In this document: piece after piece, positions 32,410-45,139 of the stretch | How the letters are laid out: each line of letters opens with the position of its first letter | Numbering within the stretch: position 1 is the stretch's first letter | NCBI GenBank assembly: GCA_038030265.1 | Contig: CM075941.1 | Coordinates: 37,200,164 to 37,264,163 of the forward strand | DNA length: 64,000 nt | Direction: 5' to 3' | Source of the DNA: Corythucha ciliata | Taxonomy: Eukaryota > Arthropoda > Insecta > Hemiptera > Tingidae | Translations under genes and position numbers: made by a program | Notes under the pieces: generated by a model | What the model was told of the DNA's origin: nothing | Seen by the model: the letters and a program-made list of their open reading frames with translations, nothing else | Database searches by the model: none

Positions 32410-34920
32410 CGTGATCAGTTTTGTTGGTGAAAATTGGCCGCTTGTAACTGCAATGGGCATTGATGGGGTAAATAATTTGGAGTCACTGGTCCAGAGTCGT
32501 GCAAAGTACATATTGTTTTTGACAACGGCAAGAATGGCGTTATGGCCATTTTATCCCTTTTATATATTTCCCTTCCAATTCCATTGGTCCGCGGTTTTTA
32601 TAGCCTGATGCCAGATAATAAAGTTTCTATCGGTATTCTATTATAGGTCTGTACTTGGCACGGGTCAGTGTTGGTTTCGTGCACTGGCAATGCATACCCC
32701 CCCCCCCCATCTTCTTAATGGTATTTTGACTGGACAGTGAGCATGATTGAAGCCTCTCCCGTGCATCAGTTGACCTTTTGTGCTTGTTAAACGTTTTTAC
32801 ACAGGATTATTATAGGTTACCTAGTCTTACCTTTTTTTTTGTCACATTCATTTCCCCCTATTTACCAACGGGCTGTGGGACCTACGGAAGAGGATGAGTA
32901 GGTACTACGGTGACACGGGTACTACGGTAGGTACTACGGGACATGAGTAGGAAGGTGACACGGTGTAAATCCGGTACTTGGCGTATACCACCGTTACTGC
33001 AAATAGACTTGGGTGCTGCATGCAGAGAATTAGGTAAAGATTGGGGCATTTATAACGAATGAAATAGATATGTATAAAAAAGCAATTTCTAAAAAGCTTT
33101 AGCAAAGATTTTCATTTAAAAAAAAAACTTTCGGTGCATTCATTTATAAAAATATCTTGAAATAGGATTTTTTTAGTCTAGGGTAAGAAGTACAAGATCC
33201 ATCATTACCTTCATCTTATTTTCAATGAATCCTCGTAAAATATGTTGTATCGACCAGACATTGCTACAGCATGCCAAATCTCTCGCAAGTAGGTTTGTTT
33301 TTCGAGTTAAAACTATACGAACGCTGTATTCTTTACTATAATACACTTCACACTATAATACCTTTGAAATGATGTTAACTAGAAGTTACAATAAATTTAA
33401 AGCAGGTCAAACATGCTTCCCCGTCCCCCTTTTTTCACGATTGTTTGATAAACGTCATTTGTCTTTTGCATCTTGCAGTCTCTGGAAGAATTTTGTTTTG
33501 AGTTTTATTTTTCGCCCATCAAAAGTTTTGAATTTGTTTATTGTTACCTCTTTATTATGTAATGATAGGGCGAGGAAAATAAAAATAAAATGAATGTTTA
33601 TGCTCGTTGTTGTTGTTTTTTCATATTATTTCTAATGTCCTACTTTTTCTTTCTTCTTGCCCTCAATGAAAACGATTTTCTTTGGGTTCGTTTATTCTTT
33701 CCTATCTCCTTCTCTCTATAATGGTGTCCTAACGAAATGATTATCCTGTCGTTTTTACGACACACATAAATGCTACTTCGATACATCAATAATTTATTGG
33801 AATTCAACTGTTTCCAAGTTTCCAATATTAACTCGCGAATAAACAGTAAACATTATTATCAAAGTGTGCAAAATTCTACATAATAAAAATTTCAAGTTAT
33901 CCCAATTTGACGAAGAAAATCATTGGGTTAAGTATACTTTACTTGAGCATGAAAAGTTTGATTTCCCTGGACCCGCTATTTCTTTGTACATTGGTTTTAA
34001 ACTGATCTCAGTACGCTTCCCACGAACATGATACTGACGAGCGAAGGTACATGCCGTTTGAGCCATCGTAACATTCCGATATTAGGATTTAGGATGTCGG
34101 TACACCAGCTTTGCTGAGCATTACGTATAGTTTTTCGGCAGTACACGCCGCCAATCCCAATTCTGTCAGGACATCATGCAATGCTATTAAGACGTAGAAT
34201 TTTTCATTGTGATGGACCATATCCTAGGAGGTGAGTTATAAGTGAAAAGGGCTTGCCTGATGTGTAACCTCATGGACGCCTGATTTGCGAGTGAAATAAT
34301 TCACTCGCCCGAATGACCGGATGGCTGTATACAAGACTTGAAAGTAATCGTGTTTCAAAAAATGCTTAAATAATCCAGCATTCATTTATACATTACCCGT
34401 GGTAGTGAATTTCGATTTTAAATTAATTAACAGAAATTGTTTCCCCCATTGAGTGGAAAAATACGCCATTGCGTTTGTCAAAATGCGAATAAATGACTTA
34501 TTCAAATCAGCGAAAAATGCCTTATCTTTTTCACTACGGCTTCATGCATATTTTGGTATGTCATACTGGTGTTCCACGACGTGTTAATAGAATTTTGAAG
34601 AAAACAACCTGTAAACATGTTAATGAATCGATGACTCAGCTCTCTGAAAAACTGATTGATCATGTTATACAACAACCATGTTCCATTCAAAAGTCAGTCG
34701 CAATTTTTCTTTTAAGCGCATTTCAATCCAATTTTCTAGCGGCAATAATGAAACGTATAATACATACAAGTGCTCGTCCGATCAGAAATGATTGTTTATT
34801 TTTTCTGATTCAGAGCCCTCAGTCATATAAACCTCGGAGGTCTACATATTGTTCATTTTTTGTCTGATCTAGTTGATATGAACAATGAGCCGACACCCCC
34901 CATCAAACTGACTTGTTTTT
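32410..34920. other. Intergenic, no gene recognised
   Basis: AT-rich DNA. The longest frame is 124 codons at 34493-34867 on the plus strand; it has no recognised domain and no clear splice or promoter context. A GTACTACGG-like short repeat lies at 32900-32945. Confidence 0.4.
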
Positions 34921-35760
34921 ACATTTTCGTCATACCCGCGAAATCGCTGTTTAAAGTGAGCCTACACTCTGGACATTTGGATTCAGCGTGTACTTTGTCT
35001 TAACCCCTCAAAATTGGCTTCTTAGGGAATCAATCCTTATAAATTGGCTTTTTCAGTTTGTATATAACCCAAGGGTTGGCCAACCCCAGGGCCCGTGGCC
35101 AAGAAGTGGCCCGCTGAGCCTTTCCCAATGGCCCACCCGAGGCATGCAGTGGTAAATTATCTTTTTTAATCTTGGATTTTGGCGCCTCCCCCCGGATTTT
35201 TGTGCAAATGGAACACGCTACAATTCGCGCCTCCTCGTGGGCGGCCAAAATCGCGAAGGCGCACTTATTTGTGCTATTCCTGGGGCAAGTAAGCGGGATA
35301 AAAATTTTGAAAGTGCTGATATTCGTGCCCACTTAATCCAGACCAACATTATTGAAAAAACGCTAATTTTGGGCTGAAATTGAGATAAATGTCTAATTCA
35401 CGGCTTAAATTATTGAGAACAAGTGATAGTTCGAGAGCTAGCGACACTCCCATTCAACCGGAAGAACATAGTCACTAAAGGAGTGCAAAAAGATGGCATT
35501 TGACCCCCTATTTACGAGTCCGGAAGTCTGCCATGCTGTATCTGTGGCCTAAGGATTTTATAGCTAATTAAAGTCCTTAATTTGGGACATGAATTTAACC
35601 AGAAGAACATAGTCCAGAAACTAGTCTAATTCGAAAATTTTTATTTACAGTTTGTAATAAATAAAACAAAAGCCAAAAAAAGAAGCCTGAGGACGTCGAG
35701 AATCCCTCGACGAAACGTCGCTGACAACGAAAACGCCGGCAGGATCGGTAAAAAAAAAAA
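34920..35760. repeat. Mixed decayed arrays and PLE-like scrap
   Basis: 34930-35060 has CGCGAAATC/AAATTGG units and 35340-35450 has GCTAATTTTGGGC/AAATTGAGA units. 35685-35745 reads GAGGACGTCGAGAATCCCTC followed by GACGAAACGTCG, a hairpin of the kind often found beside retroelement ends in invertebrates. Evidence is weak. Confidence 0.35.
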
Positions 35761-35917
35761 TTAAAAACCATATTTTTTATTTCTCAACATTAGTTGGCAT
35801 ATTTGAAATGCCGCCAAAACGAACATTTTCCCCAACGAAATATCCCTTGTATGCTCTGTTCTTTTCATATAGCTCATCTGTTTATCCTACATTATTTTAT
35901 TATTCGAGAGCTCTAGT

Positions 35918-36205
35918 CAAGGTGACTAAATTTTACTATAGGTTCCGCAGATTTCCCACTGACCATCGGACGGGAGGGGTGAAGTCTGACGTCACCAGCA
36001 GTCCTTTGCTCCAGATTGCTCACCGTAGAGCAGCAAAACAAGTTAATTTTGAAATTGTCGGTTATGAATGCTCAAAAATCACAGTCCAATAACAATTAAT
36101 AATGTACTGGGTCCAGCGCAAAGGAACTTGGGACTGCTCGTGACGTAGATGAAGGACAGTGATGGCCGAAGATCTGCGGCACTTATAAAAAGTTTAATCA
36201 CCTTG
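35918..36205. mobile_element. MITE, CAAGGTGACTA family, copy 2
   Basis: Ends CAAGGTGACTAAATTTTACT and a right end reading TTTAATCACCTTG. A perfect 8-bp direct repeat GCTCTAGT lies at 35910-35917 and 36206-36213. The interior is clearly related to 4430-4711 (GTCTGACGTCACCAGCAGTC, GAGCAGCAAAACAAGTTAAT). The 8-bp duplication fits hAT-type transposition. Confidence 0.9.
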
Positions 36206-36475
36206 GCTCTAGTAGAAAATAAGGCAAAGAAACACAACAACTCTCCGACAGCTACGTTACAGGCGAATTTTTCTCAGACGGCGCATATGACACAAATATG
36301 TTAGCTGGCGTGTTTGAAATTACCTAAAACTTCAAAAATAGCCTATTTATTTTATTAACTGTTGGGTTATTTCACGAACGGATCACGATTTATGCTCTAT
36401 TTTAGCATAAATAAACCTTAAAAAATAAATTTATGAATAAGTTTTGACACATGAAACTTCCTCATTATAGTCTTA

Positions 36476-36707
36476 GGGTGGCCGCGCACTAGGCAGCCTG
36501 GCTGCGCAGCCAGGCTGCGGCAGCCAAAGCAGCCAAAGTGTGGGCAGCCAAATAGAGCAGCCGGATTCTAGTCAGTCGTTCGACTGACTAGTATTAAAAT
36601 TCTATAAAATTCTAGTGGCTGCCGCAGCCAGGAAATCTTGGCTGCCTAGTGCGCGGGCACCCATAGGTTTCAATGTAATTAACTGGCTGCCTAGTGCGCG
36701 GGCACCC
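36476..36707. mobile_element. MITE, GGGTGGCCGCGCACTAGGCA ends
   Basis: The left end GGGTGGCCGCGCACTAGGCA is matched by two right ends, one at 36640-36662 and one at 36685-36707, both reading GGCTGCCTAGTGCGCGGGCA followed by CCC. Internal AGCC-rich palindromes are present. TTA precedes the left end and follows the outer right end. The doubled right terminus suggests an internal duplication or a second nested end. Confidence 0.75.
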
Positions 36708-36711
36708 TTAA

Positions 36712-37105
36712 GGGGGAGTTGTACATGTGTTTCCTCGACCCCCCTCCAATCATACCTCGTCTACTCCGCGTTACGGAAATTACCGCCGTATTTCTGCATC
36801 AATCGTGGACTTCAAGGGCTCATTTAAATCTTCCGGAAATTCTGCACAAGCGTACGATCTTGCTTTATTAAATAAGTTGTCGAAAGAGTGTGAATTTTCA
36901 AGGTAAAAGTTTGTGTGCGTTTTACAGTTATTTTAGGGATGAAATATGAAAAAGGGAGATCGTACGCTTGTGCGGAATTTCCTGAAGATTTAAATGAGCC
37001 CTTGAAGTCCACGATTGGTGCAGAAATACGGCGGTAATTTCCGTAACGCGGAGTAGGCGAGGTATGATTGGAGGGGGGTCGAGGAATCACATGTACAACT
37101 CCCCC
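36712..37105. mobile_element. TTAA-flanked MITE, copy 3
   Basis: TTAA at 36708-36711 and 37106-37109. The ends GGGGGAGTTGTACATGTGTT and CACATGTACAACTCCCCC are near perfect, with pairing over 140 bases (GCGTTACGGAAATTACCGCC). Best preserved of the three copies. It sits directly against the 36476-36707 MITE. Confidence 0.9.
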
Positions 37106-37109
37106 TTAA

Positions 37110-37475
37110 ACGGCTGAAATCCATGAAATATGCTTTTTTATGGAGCCAAACCCACGAAATAGGCGTGCAAATTTTTCGAAATTTTGTTTTTAAAAGATAC
37201 AAACCACAGCGGGATTATGTTTTTTGAGGAGCTGAGAACGAAAATAGTTCGTTACTTCGTTCAATAGCCAAAACTGCAACATTGGGCTCCGTAAGTGTCA
37301 AATCCGTTAAAATTAGGCTTTGAAAGTGGCCAACCCACGGAATGGCGTTTTTTGAATCAATAAAACCCGTAAAATTTCATTTTTTAATCGATTAACTCCC
37401 ACGAAATTGGCATTTTAGAGAGAGTCAATCCGGCGAAATTGGCTTTACGTTTAAGAGCAAGTCCTAAAGTGTAAC
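37110..37475 (+). repeat. Decayed ~30-nt array, CCCACGAAATTGG type
   Basis: CCCACGAAATAGG, CCCACGGAATGG, CCCACGAAATTGG and CCGGCGAAATTGG recur at about 30-40 nt. Confidence 0.6.
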
Positions 37476-37482
37476 GCGAGAC

Positions 37483-38089
37483 TATGAAACCCCTCCCCTA
37501 CCACATTGGAAAATCTTCAACTACATCCATGCGTTAATAGATCCGAACGTTCCAAAGGAACAAGAGAGAATCGGCGGCCTTTAGTCAAGACGAAAACTTT
37601 TTCGTATTGTTCTTTTGTTTCAATTATTTATTACATAGTGTGAACACTCATTTCCATTCGCACAAAATAGCTAAGCCAGGAGTGTGAATTCGCTTTTATC
37701 ACACTTGAACGAAAATAATTTTGGTTCACCCTATATTTTTTTCCTAATCAGAGCTCAATTGCAGTCCCTGCAGAGTACAGGGCAAATGCCCATGCTAGCC
37801 CCCTCCCCCCGTATATCCTGCCCTGGCGTCGATGAATCCATGCTCTACACACTGCAGTGTAGGCAAATTTTATTAGGTAACTAAAGTTTTATTGAAATGA
37901 AATAAGAAAAAGCAACGCAGGTAGAAGAAAAATCGGATCGATTAAATTTTGTGACGTGCGTAAGAATTGGGTGAAAGAACACAAAAAATTGAGTGTAAAA
38001 CTCCCTTTTGGACAATGCAATTTTGCTTTCGAGTTACCTATTTATTATTTTGTTCTTCCTTTCTTTTACGGAGAAAGCGTACTTTTATG

Positions 38090-38120
<31 letters not shown>

Positions 38121-38944
38121 GGCTGTTAATCAGCTTAAAATGCTATTTCTTCACAAATGATGGCAGTTTTTAAATCCGTGGACATTCCCTTGAAACGCCA
38201 AGAAACGTGGCGCCTTTGTCACGCTGATGCGAAAATTACTGCGTCGACAAAAATAGAGCGCTGTCTCTCTGTCTGAGGATCGTCGAACCCTTAACGAACA
38301 ATTTCTTCTTTCCAGCTATCAGAACGGTTTACACATAATTTTAATTGTTTCGCTCCTTCAATGTAAAAAGTTGAGATGAAACGAAGGGTGAAAGAAAAAA
38401 AAAAAAAAAATGAATGCCTCGCATGGGCCATTTTTGAGCTTTTACGAGCAAGTGCGACGAGTATCAAACATAATTGAATCCATAAGTGATTTGGTCCATA
38501 CTGATGCGATTTGTTTGACTCGCACAACAGTCCGTAGTCTTGAAGAAGTAATGAGAATCTTATTTTCAGGACCCCCCCCCCCAAACAACTATTATAAGAA
38601 ATGTATTTGAATTAAATTATTTTGTTTTGGTCGTTGTTTGTACCTACCCCGGCTCAATGACGGGATCCATTGAATAAAGATTGCATTCTTAACAAAATAA
38701 AATAAAATTGATCAAATTTGTGATGTTTGGGGGGGGGGTCTTAATATAGGGGCATTATTACTTTGAATTCACGTATGTACGGGTGTGCCAGTCAGACAGA
38801 CCGTCGCGTCGTAAGACTCGCATATGAATTATTTGATGTTTTTTCATACTCCTCGCGTACCCGGTTGTTAGACAGAATACATTTTTCTTTTCGTTTCATC
38901 TTAATTTTTTTCTTGGCAGAAGGGAGAAAATTTAAATTATGAGT
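37483..38944 (+). repeat. P-Q-R modular repeat, copy 1
   Basis: Three modules: P (37483-38119, starting TATGAAACCCCTCCCCTACC), Q (from 38120, CGGCTGTTAATCAGC) and R (about 38411-38944, TGAATGCCTCGCATGGGCC). A-runs separate them. All three recur nearly identically downstream (Q 39486, R 39782, P 40312, Q 40942, 41230, 41518). No open frame of note; a short frame in R is not supported. Confidence 0.85.
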
Positions 38945-38947
38945 TAA

Positions 38948-41900
38948 TAGTAGGGGAGCCCAAGAGGGGATTTCGGGATTTACTCAAGCGCGTCAGATTA
39001 ACATACTGCGGATACCTTGTACCTAGTTGAGTATCTCCACCAAATATGAACCCTATAAATGTGGCCGCCTGACAAGGATAAAGCGTCAGATTAGTAAAAA
39101 AAAAAAAAATTGATCATCAGACATTCTCGAGCGCGTCAGAGTGACGCAAAGACGGAGGAGGCCTACAAACTTGTAAAATAATAAAAAAAAAAAACGTCAT
39201 CTTGACATTCTCGAGCGTGGCTGATTTTTATTTTAGTGCATTTCATTCAAAAAATGCACTATTGGTCTCGCCCTGATGGTCGCACATATGGGTTGTGATA
39301 CTTTTTTTTTCACGTTTCAGAACCCCTAGAACACGAATCCGAGGTCGGTTCGATTTGCTATATATATATTTATATATTTATATATATATTTATGGCCCCT
39401 CGCTTGTTAGCACGATCACGGTCGCAATTTTTGACTTAGGGCAACCAAATTTGGTCTAAAAATATAAAAAAAAAAAAAAAAAAAACGGCTGTTAATCAGC
39501 TTAAAATGCTTTTTCTTCACAAATGAGGGCAGTTTTAATCCGTGGGACATTCCCTTGAAACGCCAAGAACGTGGCGCCTTTGTCACGCTGATGCGAAAAT
39601 TACTGTGTCGACAAAAATAGAGCGCTGTCTCTCTGTCTGAGGATCGTCGAACCCTTAACGAACAATTTCTTCTTTCCAGCTATCAGAACGGTTTACACAT
39701 AATTTTAATTGTTTCGCTCCTTCAATGTAAAAAGTTGAGATGAAACGAAGGGTGAAAGAAGAAAAAAAAAAAAAAAAAAAAATGAATGCCTCGCATGGGC
39801 CATTTTTTAGCTTTTACGAGCAAGTGCGACGAGTATCAAACATAATTGAATCCATAAGTGATTTGGTCCATACTGATGCGATTTGTTTGACTCGCACAAC
39901 AGTCCGTAGTCTTGAAGAAGTAATGAGAATCTTATTTTCAGGACCCCCCCCCAAACAACTATTATAAGAAATGTATTTGAATTAAATTATTTTGTTTTGG
40001 TCGTTGTTTGTACCTACCCCGGCTCAATGACGGGATCCATTGAATAAAGATTGCATTCTTAACAAAATAAAATAAAATTGATCAAATTTGTGATGTTTGG
40101 TGGTGGGGGGTCTTAATATAGGGGCATTATTACTTTGAATGCACTGTATGTACGGGTGTGCCAGTCAGACAGACCGTCGCGTCGTAAGACTCGCATATGA
40201 ATTATTTGATGTTTTTTCACACTCCTCGCGTACCCGGTTGTTAGACAGAATACATTTTTCTTTTCGTTTCATCTTAATTTTTTTCTTGGCAGAAGGGAGA
40301 AAATTTAATATTATGAAACCCCTCCCCTACCACATTGGAAAATCTTCAACTACATCCATGCGTTAATAGATCCGAACGTTCCAAAGGAACAAGAGAGAAT
40401 CGGCGGCCTTTAGTCAAGACGAAAACTTTTTCGTATTGTTCTTTTGTTTCAATTATTTATTACATAGTGTGAACACTCATTTCCATTCGCACAAAATAGC
40501 TAAGCCAGAAGGAGTGTGAATTCGCTTTTATCACACTTGAACGAAAATAATTTTGGTTCACCCTATATTTTTTCCTAATCAGAGCTCAATTGCAGTCCCT
40601 GCAGAGTACAGGGCAAATGCCCATGCTAGCCCCCTCCCCCCGTATATCCTGCCCTGGCGTCGATGAATCCATGCTCTACACACTGCAGTGTAGGCAAATT
40701 TTATTAGGTAACTAAAGTTTTATTGAAATGAAATAAGAAAAAGCAACGCAGGTAGAAGAAAAATCGGATCGATTAAATTTTGTGACGTGCGTAAGAATTG
40801 GGTGAAAGAACACAAAAAATTGAGTGTAAAACTCCCTTTTGGACAATGCATATAACTCATTTTGCTTTCGAGTTACCTATTTATTATTTTGTTCTTCCTT
40901 TCTTTTACGGAGAAAGCGTACTTTTATGAAAAAAAAAAAAACGGCTGTTAATCAGCTTAAAATGCTATTTCTTCACAAATGATGGCAGTTTTTAAATCCG
41001 TGGACATTCCCTTGAAACGCCAAGAAACGTGGCGCCTTTGTCACGCTGATGCGAAAATTACTGCGTCGACAAAAATAGAGCGCTGTCTCTCTGTCTGAGG
41101 ATCGTCGAACCCTTAACGAACAATTTCTTCTTTCCAGCTATCAGAACGGTTTACACATAATTTTAATTGTTTCGCTCCTTCAATGTAAAAAGTTGAGATG
41201 AAACGAAGGGTGAAAGAAAAAAAAAAAAACGGCTGTTAATCAGCTTAAAATGCTATTTCTTCACAAATGATGGCAGTTTTTAAATCCGTGGACATTCCCT
41301 TGAAACGCCAAGAAACGTGGCGCCTTTGTCACGCTGATGCGAAAATTACTGCGTCGACAAAAATAGAGCGCTGTCTCTCTGTCTGAGGATCGTCGAACCC
41401 TTAACGAACAATTTCTTCTTTCCAGCTATCAGAACGGTTTACACATAATTTTAATTGTTTCGCTCCTTCAATGTAAAAAGTTGAGATGAAACGAAGGGTG
41501 AAAGAAAAAAAAAAAAACGGCTGTTAATCAGCTTAAAATGCTATTTCTTCACAAATGATGGCAGTTTTTAAATCCGTGGACATTCCCTTGAAACGCCAAG
41601 AAACGTGGCGCCTTTGTCACGCTGATGCGAAAATTACTGCGTCGACAAAAATAGAGCGCTGTCTCTCTGTCTGAGGATCGTCGAACCCTTAACGAACAAT
41701 TTCTTCTTTCCAGCTATCAGAACGGTTTACACATAATTTTAATTGTTTCGCTCTCATATCAGTTGAATAATGTTATCATTATTAAACTATTGTAGAAAAA
41801 GGTCCTTTACATCACAATTTCAGTTAACCTCAACTTACTCTTTCGAAAATGGTGCAGAAAACTAGGACTTAGGCACCAAATATAGGGCGATTTTTTAAAA

Positions 41901-42463
41901 AAGTGTCAGACTAGGCGAATCCCTCCAGATAATCGTCAGATTACTAGAGAGCACGTTTAGAACGTCAGTATGAAGCATATATATCTTAATCTGACGCGCT
42001 CGAGTATTTCAAAATGACGATTTTTTTTTGCACATTCTGATAAGGGCCACGAGTTTGCGTCACCTCCAAATCGTCAGATTATTGAATGAGAGCTTATTTT
42101 AGGTTCACTTAACATTCCCTTAGAAAATCTGACGCGCTCGATTATTATTATTTATTTTTATTTTTTCATTTTCAACCCTTACGTACGACCACGCCCACCA
42201 TGCAAACTGTCAGATTAACATGCATACTTCATTAAAAATACGGAGACAATTGATGCTGTAAATATCTGACGCGCTCGAGAATGTCCATACAACAGTTTTT
42301 TTTTTTTTTTACATTTTTGAAAGTCTATAGCCGCTCCCCCCACCGATGAAAAGGTGTGCATCATTATCACAATTTTATCTTTTTATCATATAAGCTTTGC
42401 AACCCAATAGGTCTCTACGACGCTCGAGTAAATCCCCATTTAGCATCGTGGGCTCCCCTACTA
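38948..42463. mobile_element. TAGTAGGGGAGCC-ended element with P-Q-R modules inside
   Basis: Inverted ends TAGTAGGGGAGCCCA (38948) and GGGCTCCCCTACTA (ending 42463); GGGATTTACTC / GAGTAAATCCCC continues inward. The outer parts (38948-39480 and 41760-42463) carry repeated TCTGACGCGCTCGAG-like words in both orientations, probably subterminal repeats. The middle (39486-41753) is Q-R-P-Q-Q-Q, also found outside the element at 37483-38944. Either the element captured the array or the assembly is chimeric. Confidence 0.65.
39486..41753 (+). repeat. P-Q-R modular repeat, Q2-R2-P2-Q3-Q4-Q5
   Basis: Q3, Q4 and Q5 start at 40942, 41230 and 41518, a period of 288 bases, each preceded by an A-run. R2 runs directly into P2 at 40312, proving that P-Q-R is a tandem order. 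Confidence 0.85.
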
Positions 42464-42479
42464 TAAAAAGCTGAGAACA

Positions 42480-42870
42480 ATAATTATGTTTTTTGAGGGG
42501 TTTGACGATCGTCAGAGCTTTATTTGTGCCGACACAGTCTTTTTTTTGTTCGAAAAATCGGGGAATTCTCAATTTTTCACACCAAAGCGACAAAAGCGCC
42601 ACGTTTCTTGACGTTTTCGACCATTTTTAAGATTGACATTGCTTTCATCATAATTCGTTCTATAGAGAACTTGTCTGATATTTCTCATTAATTTGGATCA
42701 AAAGTGAATTATTCAAGCTGAGAAACAGCCGTTTTTTCCGGATAAAAGTACGCTTTCCCTGGAAAAACACAGGAAAAGATGACTTGAAATCAAAGCGAGA
42801 AATAGGTCATTATACGATTTGCAGGTTTTCACTCCCATTTTGGGTGTTTCACTCGCACAATTTTGTGAAA
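42480..42870 (-). repeat. Diverged inverted copy of P end plus Q
   Basis: Reverse-complement matches to the P/Q junction are clear: AACAGCCGTTTTTT, AAAGTACGCTTTCC, GCGCCACGTTTCTTG and TTTGACGATC. It is far more diverged than the direct copies and lies just outside the TAGTAGGGG element, so the locus began as an inverted-repeat (foldback) element. Confidence 0.6.
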
Positions 42871-44250
42871 CCTAAACTGGGCAACTCTTTATAATAAATG
42901 TATGTGTATAGAACCGAGAAGTATTGAAAGTTTTATGGGGCATACGCGTGAATAACTTCGGTCTCCGGTGCACCGTAGCTGACGATACTTGTTTGCAGGA
43001 ATATTCATGAATAACGTTGTTAGAAAATCAGCTGTATGTTGGATGAGATGTAGATGCATTGCAGTCGCCAATTCCATCAAACTATACGACTATTCCGTGT
43101 ACATTAGCGGCATTTCAAACGGCATTTTAGCTAGCCTTTGAAAACTCCAACAACCTGATGAATTCATCAAAGAAAACCTTCTGGAATAGCGATTTACAGA
43201 GTAGAGTCGATTTTGATTTTACGTCCTCACCCCCGAATTTTTTAAACGCTTACTTCCAATTTCAATATTGGTCTTGTGACTCTGAATCGTGGTTTTATCC
43301 GTGGAATATGATTTGAGAAACGTAACTGTATGGTGCAGCCAAACTGAATTCTCACTCCTATTAAGACATCTATAGCTCTATTTCCTAACGAAGCTTACTT
43401 GCTCTGCGTGGTTGCATTACCGGCCAACGTATATCGGGCCAACGTATCATTATAAAAACAAATTTAGATTAAGCGTTTTCTGTCTTTAGTGACTTCGAAT
43501 CACATAGCCATAGCGGAATGACTCAATTTTTTATGTTCTTGCTAGTGGTGAGCGTGAGAAAAAAAACGTTGAAAAAGATGAAGAATTCAATTTCTAAATC
43601 ATAAATTATAAAATAATGTTATTATAGAAAGTGTACACAGCAAGTGATTTCTTCGAACTCATTATCTCGTATTTCGTGCAACTTTTGATCAACATTTTTG
43701 CCATTTTAAAAAAAAAAAGAAATGCCGTGCATTTCGATGGCATGCAGATCATCAAGACTATGCGAGGAAATATTTCAAGTCCTGTTCTTTAGTTAATGAG
43801 TGCGACTTAGGTCCTCTTCACTCCACACAATTGATGGATTTCCCGTCAGATCTGATGGATTTTGTAAGTGACAGTTGAAAAATGCGTGTAATAAACGACG
43901 GATTTTCTTTTTTAACGGAATTTCTTAATCGCTCAATCATTTATATTGTTATTTTTATAATTTTTTAATACAGCTGAACTGGAATAAGTACGAGGTTTTT
44001 GAGAACTAACTCATCCATGCTTGTTACGATGTTGCACATAGAAATAAAACGTCATGACGGAGGCTATACTGGAATGATTGAGATGGAAATCAACCAGTCC
44101 ACGTGCTTGGGCAGCATTTTACTTTTGGAGTTGGCCGCAGATTCAGAGTTTTTTCTCTAAATGGGGTGGCATGTAGTGGCGGACCTACATAAATTGGAAC
44201 CCGAGGCGGAAATAGATAAGGCCTCAAATCTTTCTACATATGATAAAACC
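42870..44250. other. Intergenic, no gene recognised
   Basis: AT-rich, short frames only; nothing supported. Confidence 0.4.
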
Positions 44251-44259
44251 AAAATATTC

Positions 44260-45135
44260 TTAATTTTAAGCGTGAATTAGGGCTTTTTACACAATTTAAC
44301 ACGCCAATTAGCGATTTTTCTCAATTTTAACCCCGATTTAGCTATTTCATTCCTAGCTGTTTCATTAGCCGCATGAATTAGCGATTCAACGTTTTTCGCA
44401 CTTTTAGTGGCAAATTGGAGATTTTCTGCACTGAATTAGCGCTTTTTCTACATGTATTCGCTAATTAGCATTTTGTTCTCCTTTCATCTGTGAATTAGCG
44501 AGTTTTCTAAATTTTAATAACAAATTATTAATTTTTCCTCATTTTAGCTACGAACTAGCGTTCTTCCTTATTAAACATAAAATTCGCTTACGTACTATTC
44601 ATTTTTATTAATTTCAGCCGCGGATGTGTGTTTTTCTCAATTTTTCCGCCAATTAATACTTTTCCCCAGTTTTAGCCGCGAAGCAGCGTTTTATCCTATG
44701 CGAATTGGCGATTTTTCTTAATTTTAGCAGTGATTCGGCGTATGTTCTCAATATTGCATTTACGTGCTCAATAGTGAATTCGCGTTTTTCTCACTTTTAG
44801 CGGCGAATTACCGGTTTTTCGCATGTTCAGTCTTGAATTAACGCCTTTTCCATATGTTATCCGCGAATTGACACTTTTTCTACATTTTATTCGTGAATTT
44901 GCGATTTTTCTCAATGTTTGCCGTGATGAGGGTTTTTCTCAATTTTATCCCTGTTGGCGTGAATTCGCGATTTTCTCAATTTTACCCACGATCCACGAAT
45001 TAGCGTTTTCCATCATAATTGCAGCCTTTGTTAATAATTGCAGTTTTTGTCGATTTTATCTGTGCATTACATATCTCATTTTTCCCATTTTAGCCGCGAA
45101 GTAGCGATTTATCCTTCGAATTAGCGATTTTTCTC
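44260..45135 (-). repeat. Decayed ~29-nt array, GCTAATTCGCGG type, reverse
   Basis: GCGAATTAGCGATTTTTCTC, AATTTTAGCCGCGAA and CGAATTAGCG recur about every 29-35 nt through the whole stretch. It is the reverse orientation of the 8340 and 56280 arrays, and one of the largest arrays in the window. Confidence 0.75.
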
Positions 45136-45139
45136 CGAT

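Noticed and set aside
34493..34867. 124-codon plus-strand frame
   Set aside because: No recognised domain, ordinary AT-rich composition, no splice or promoter support and no paralogue in the window.
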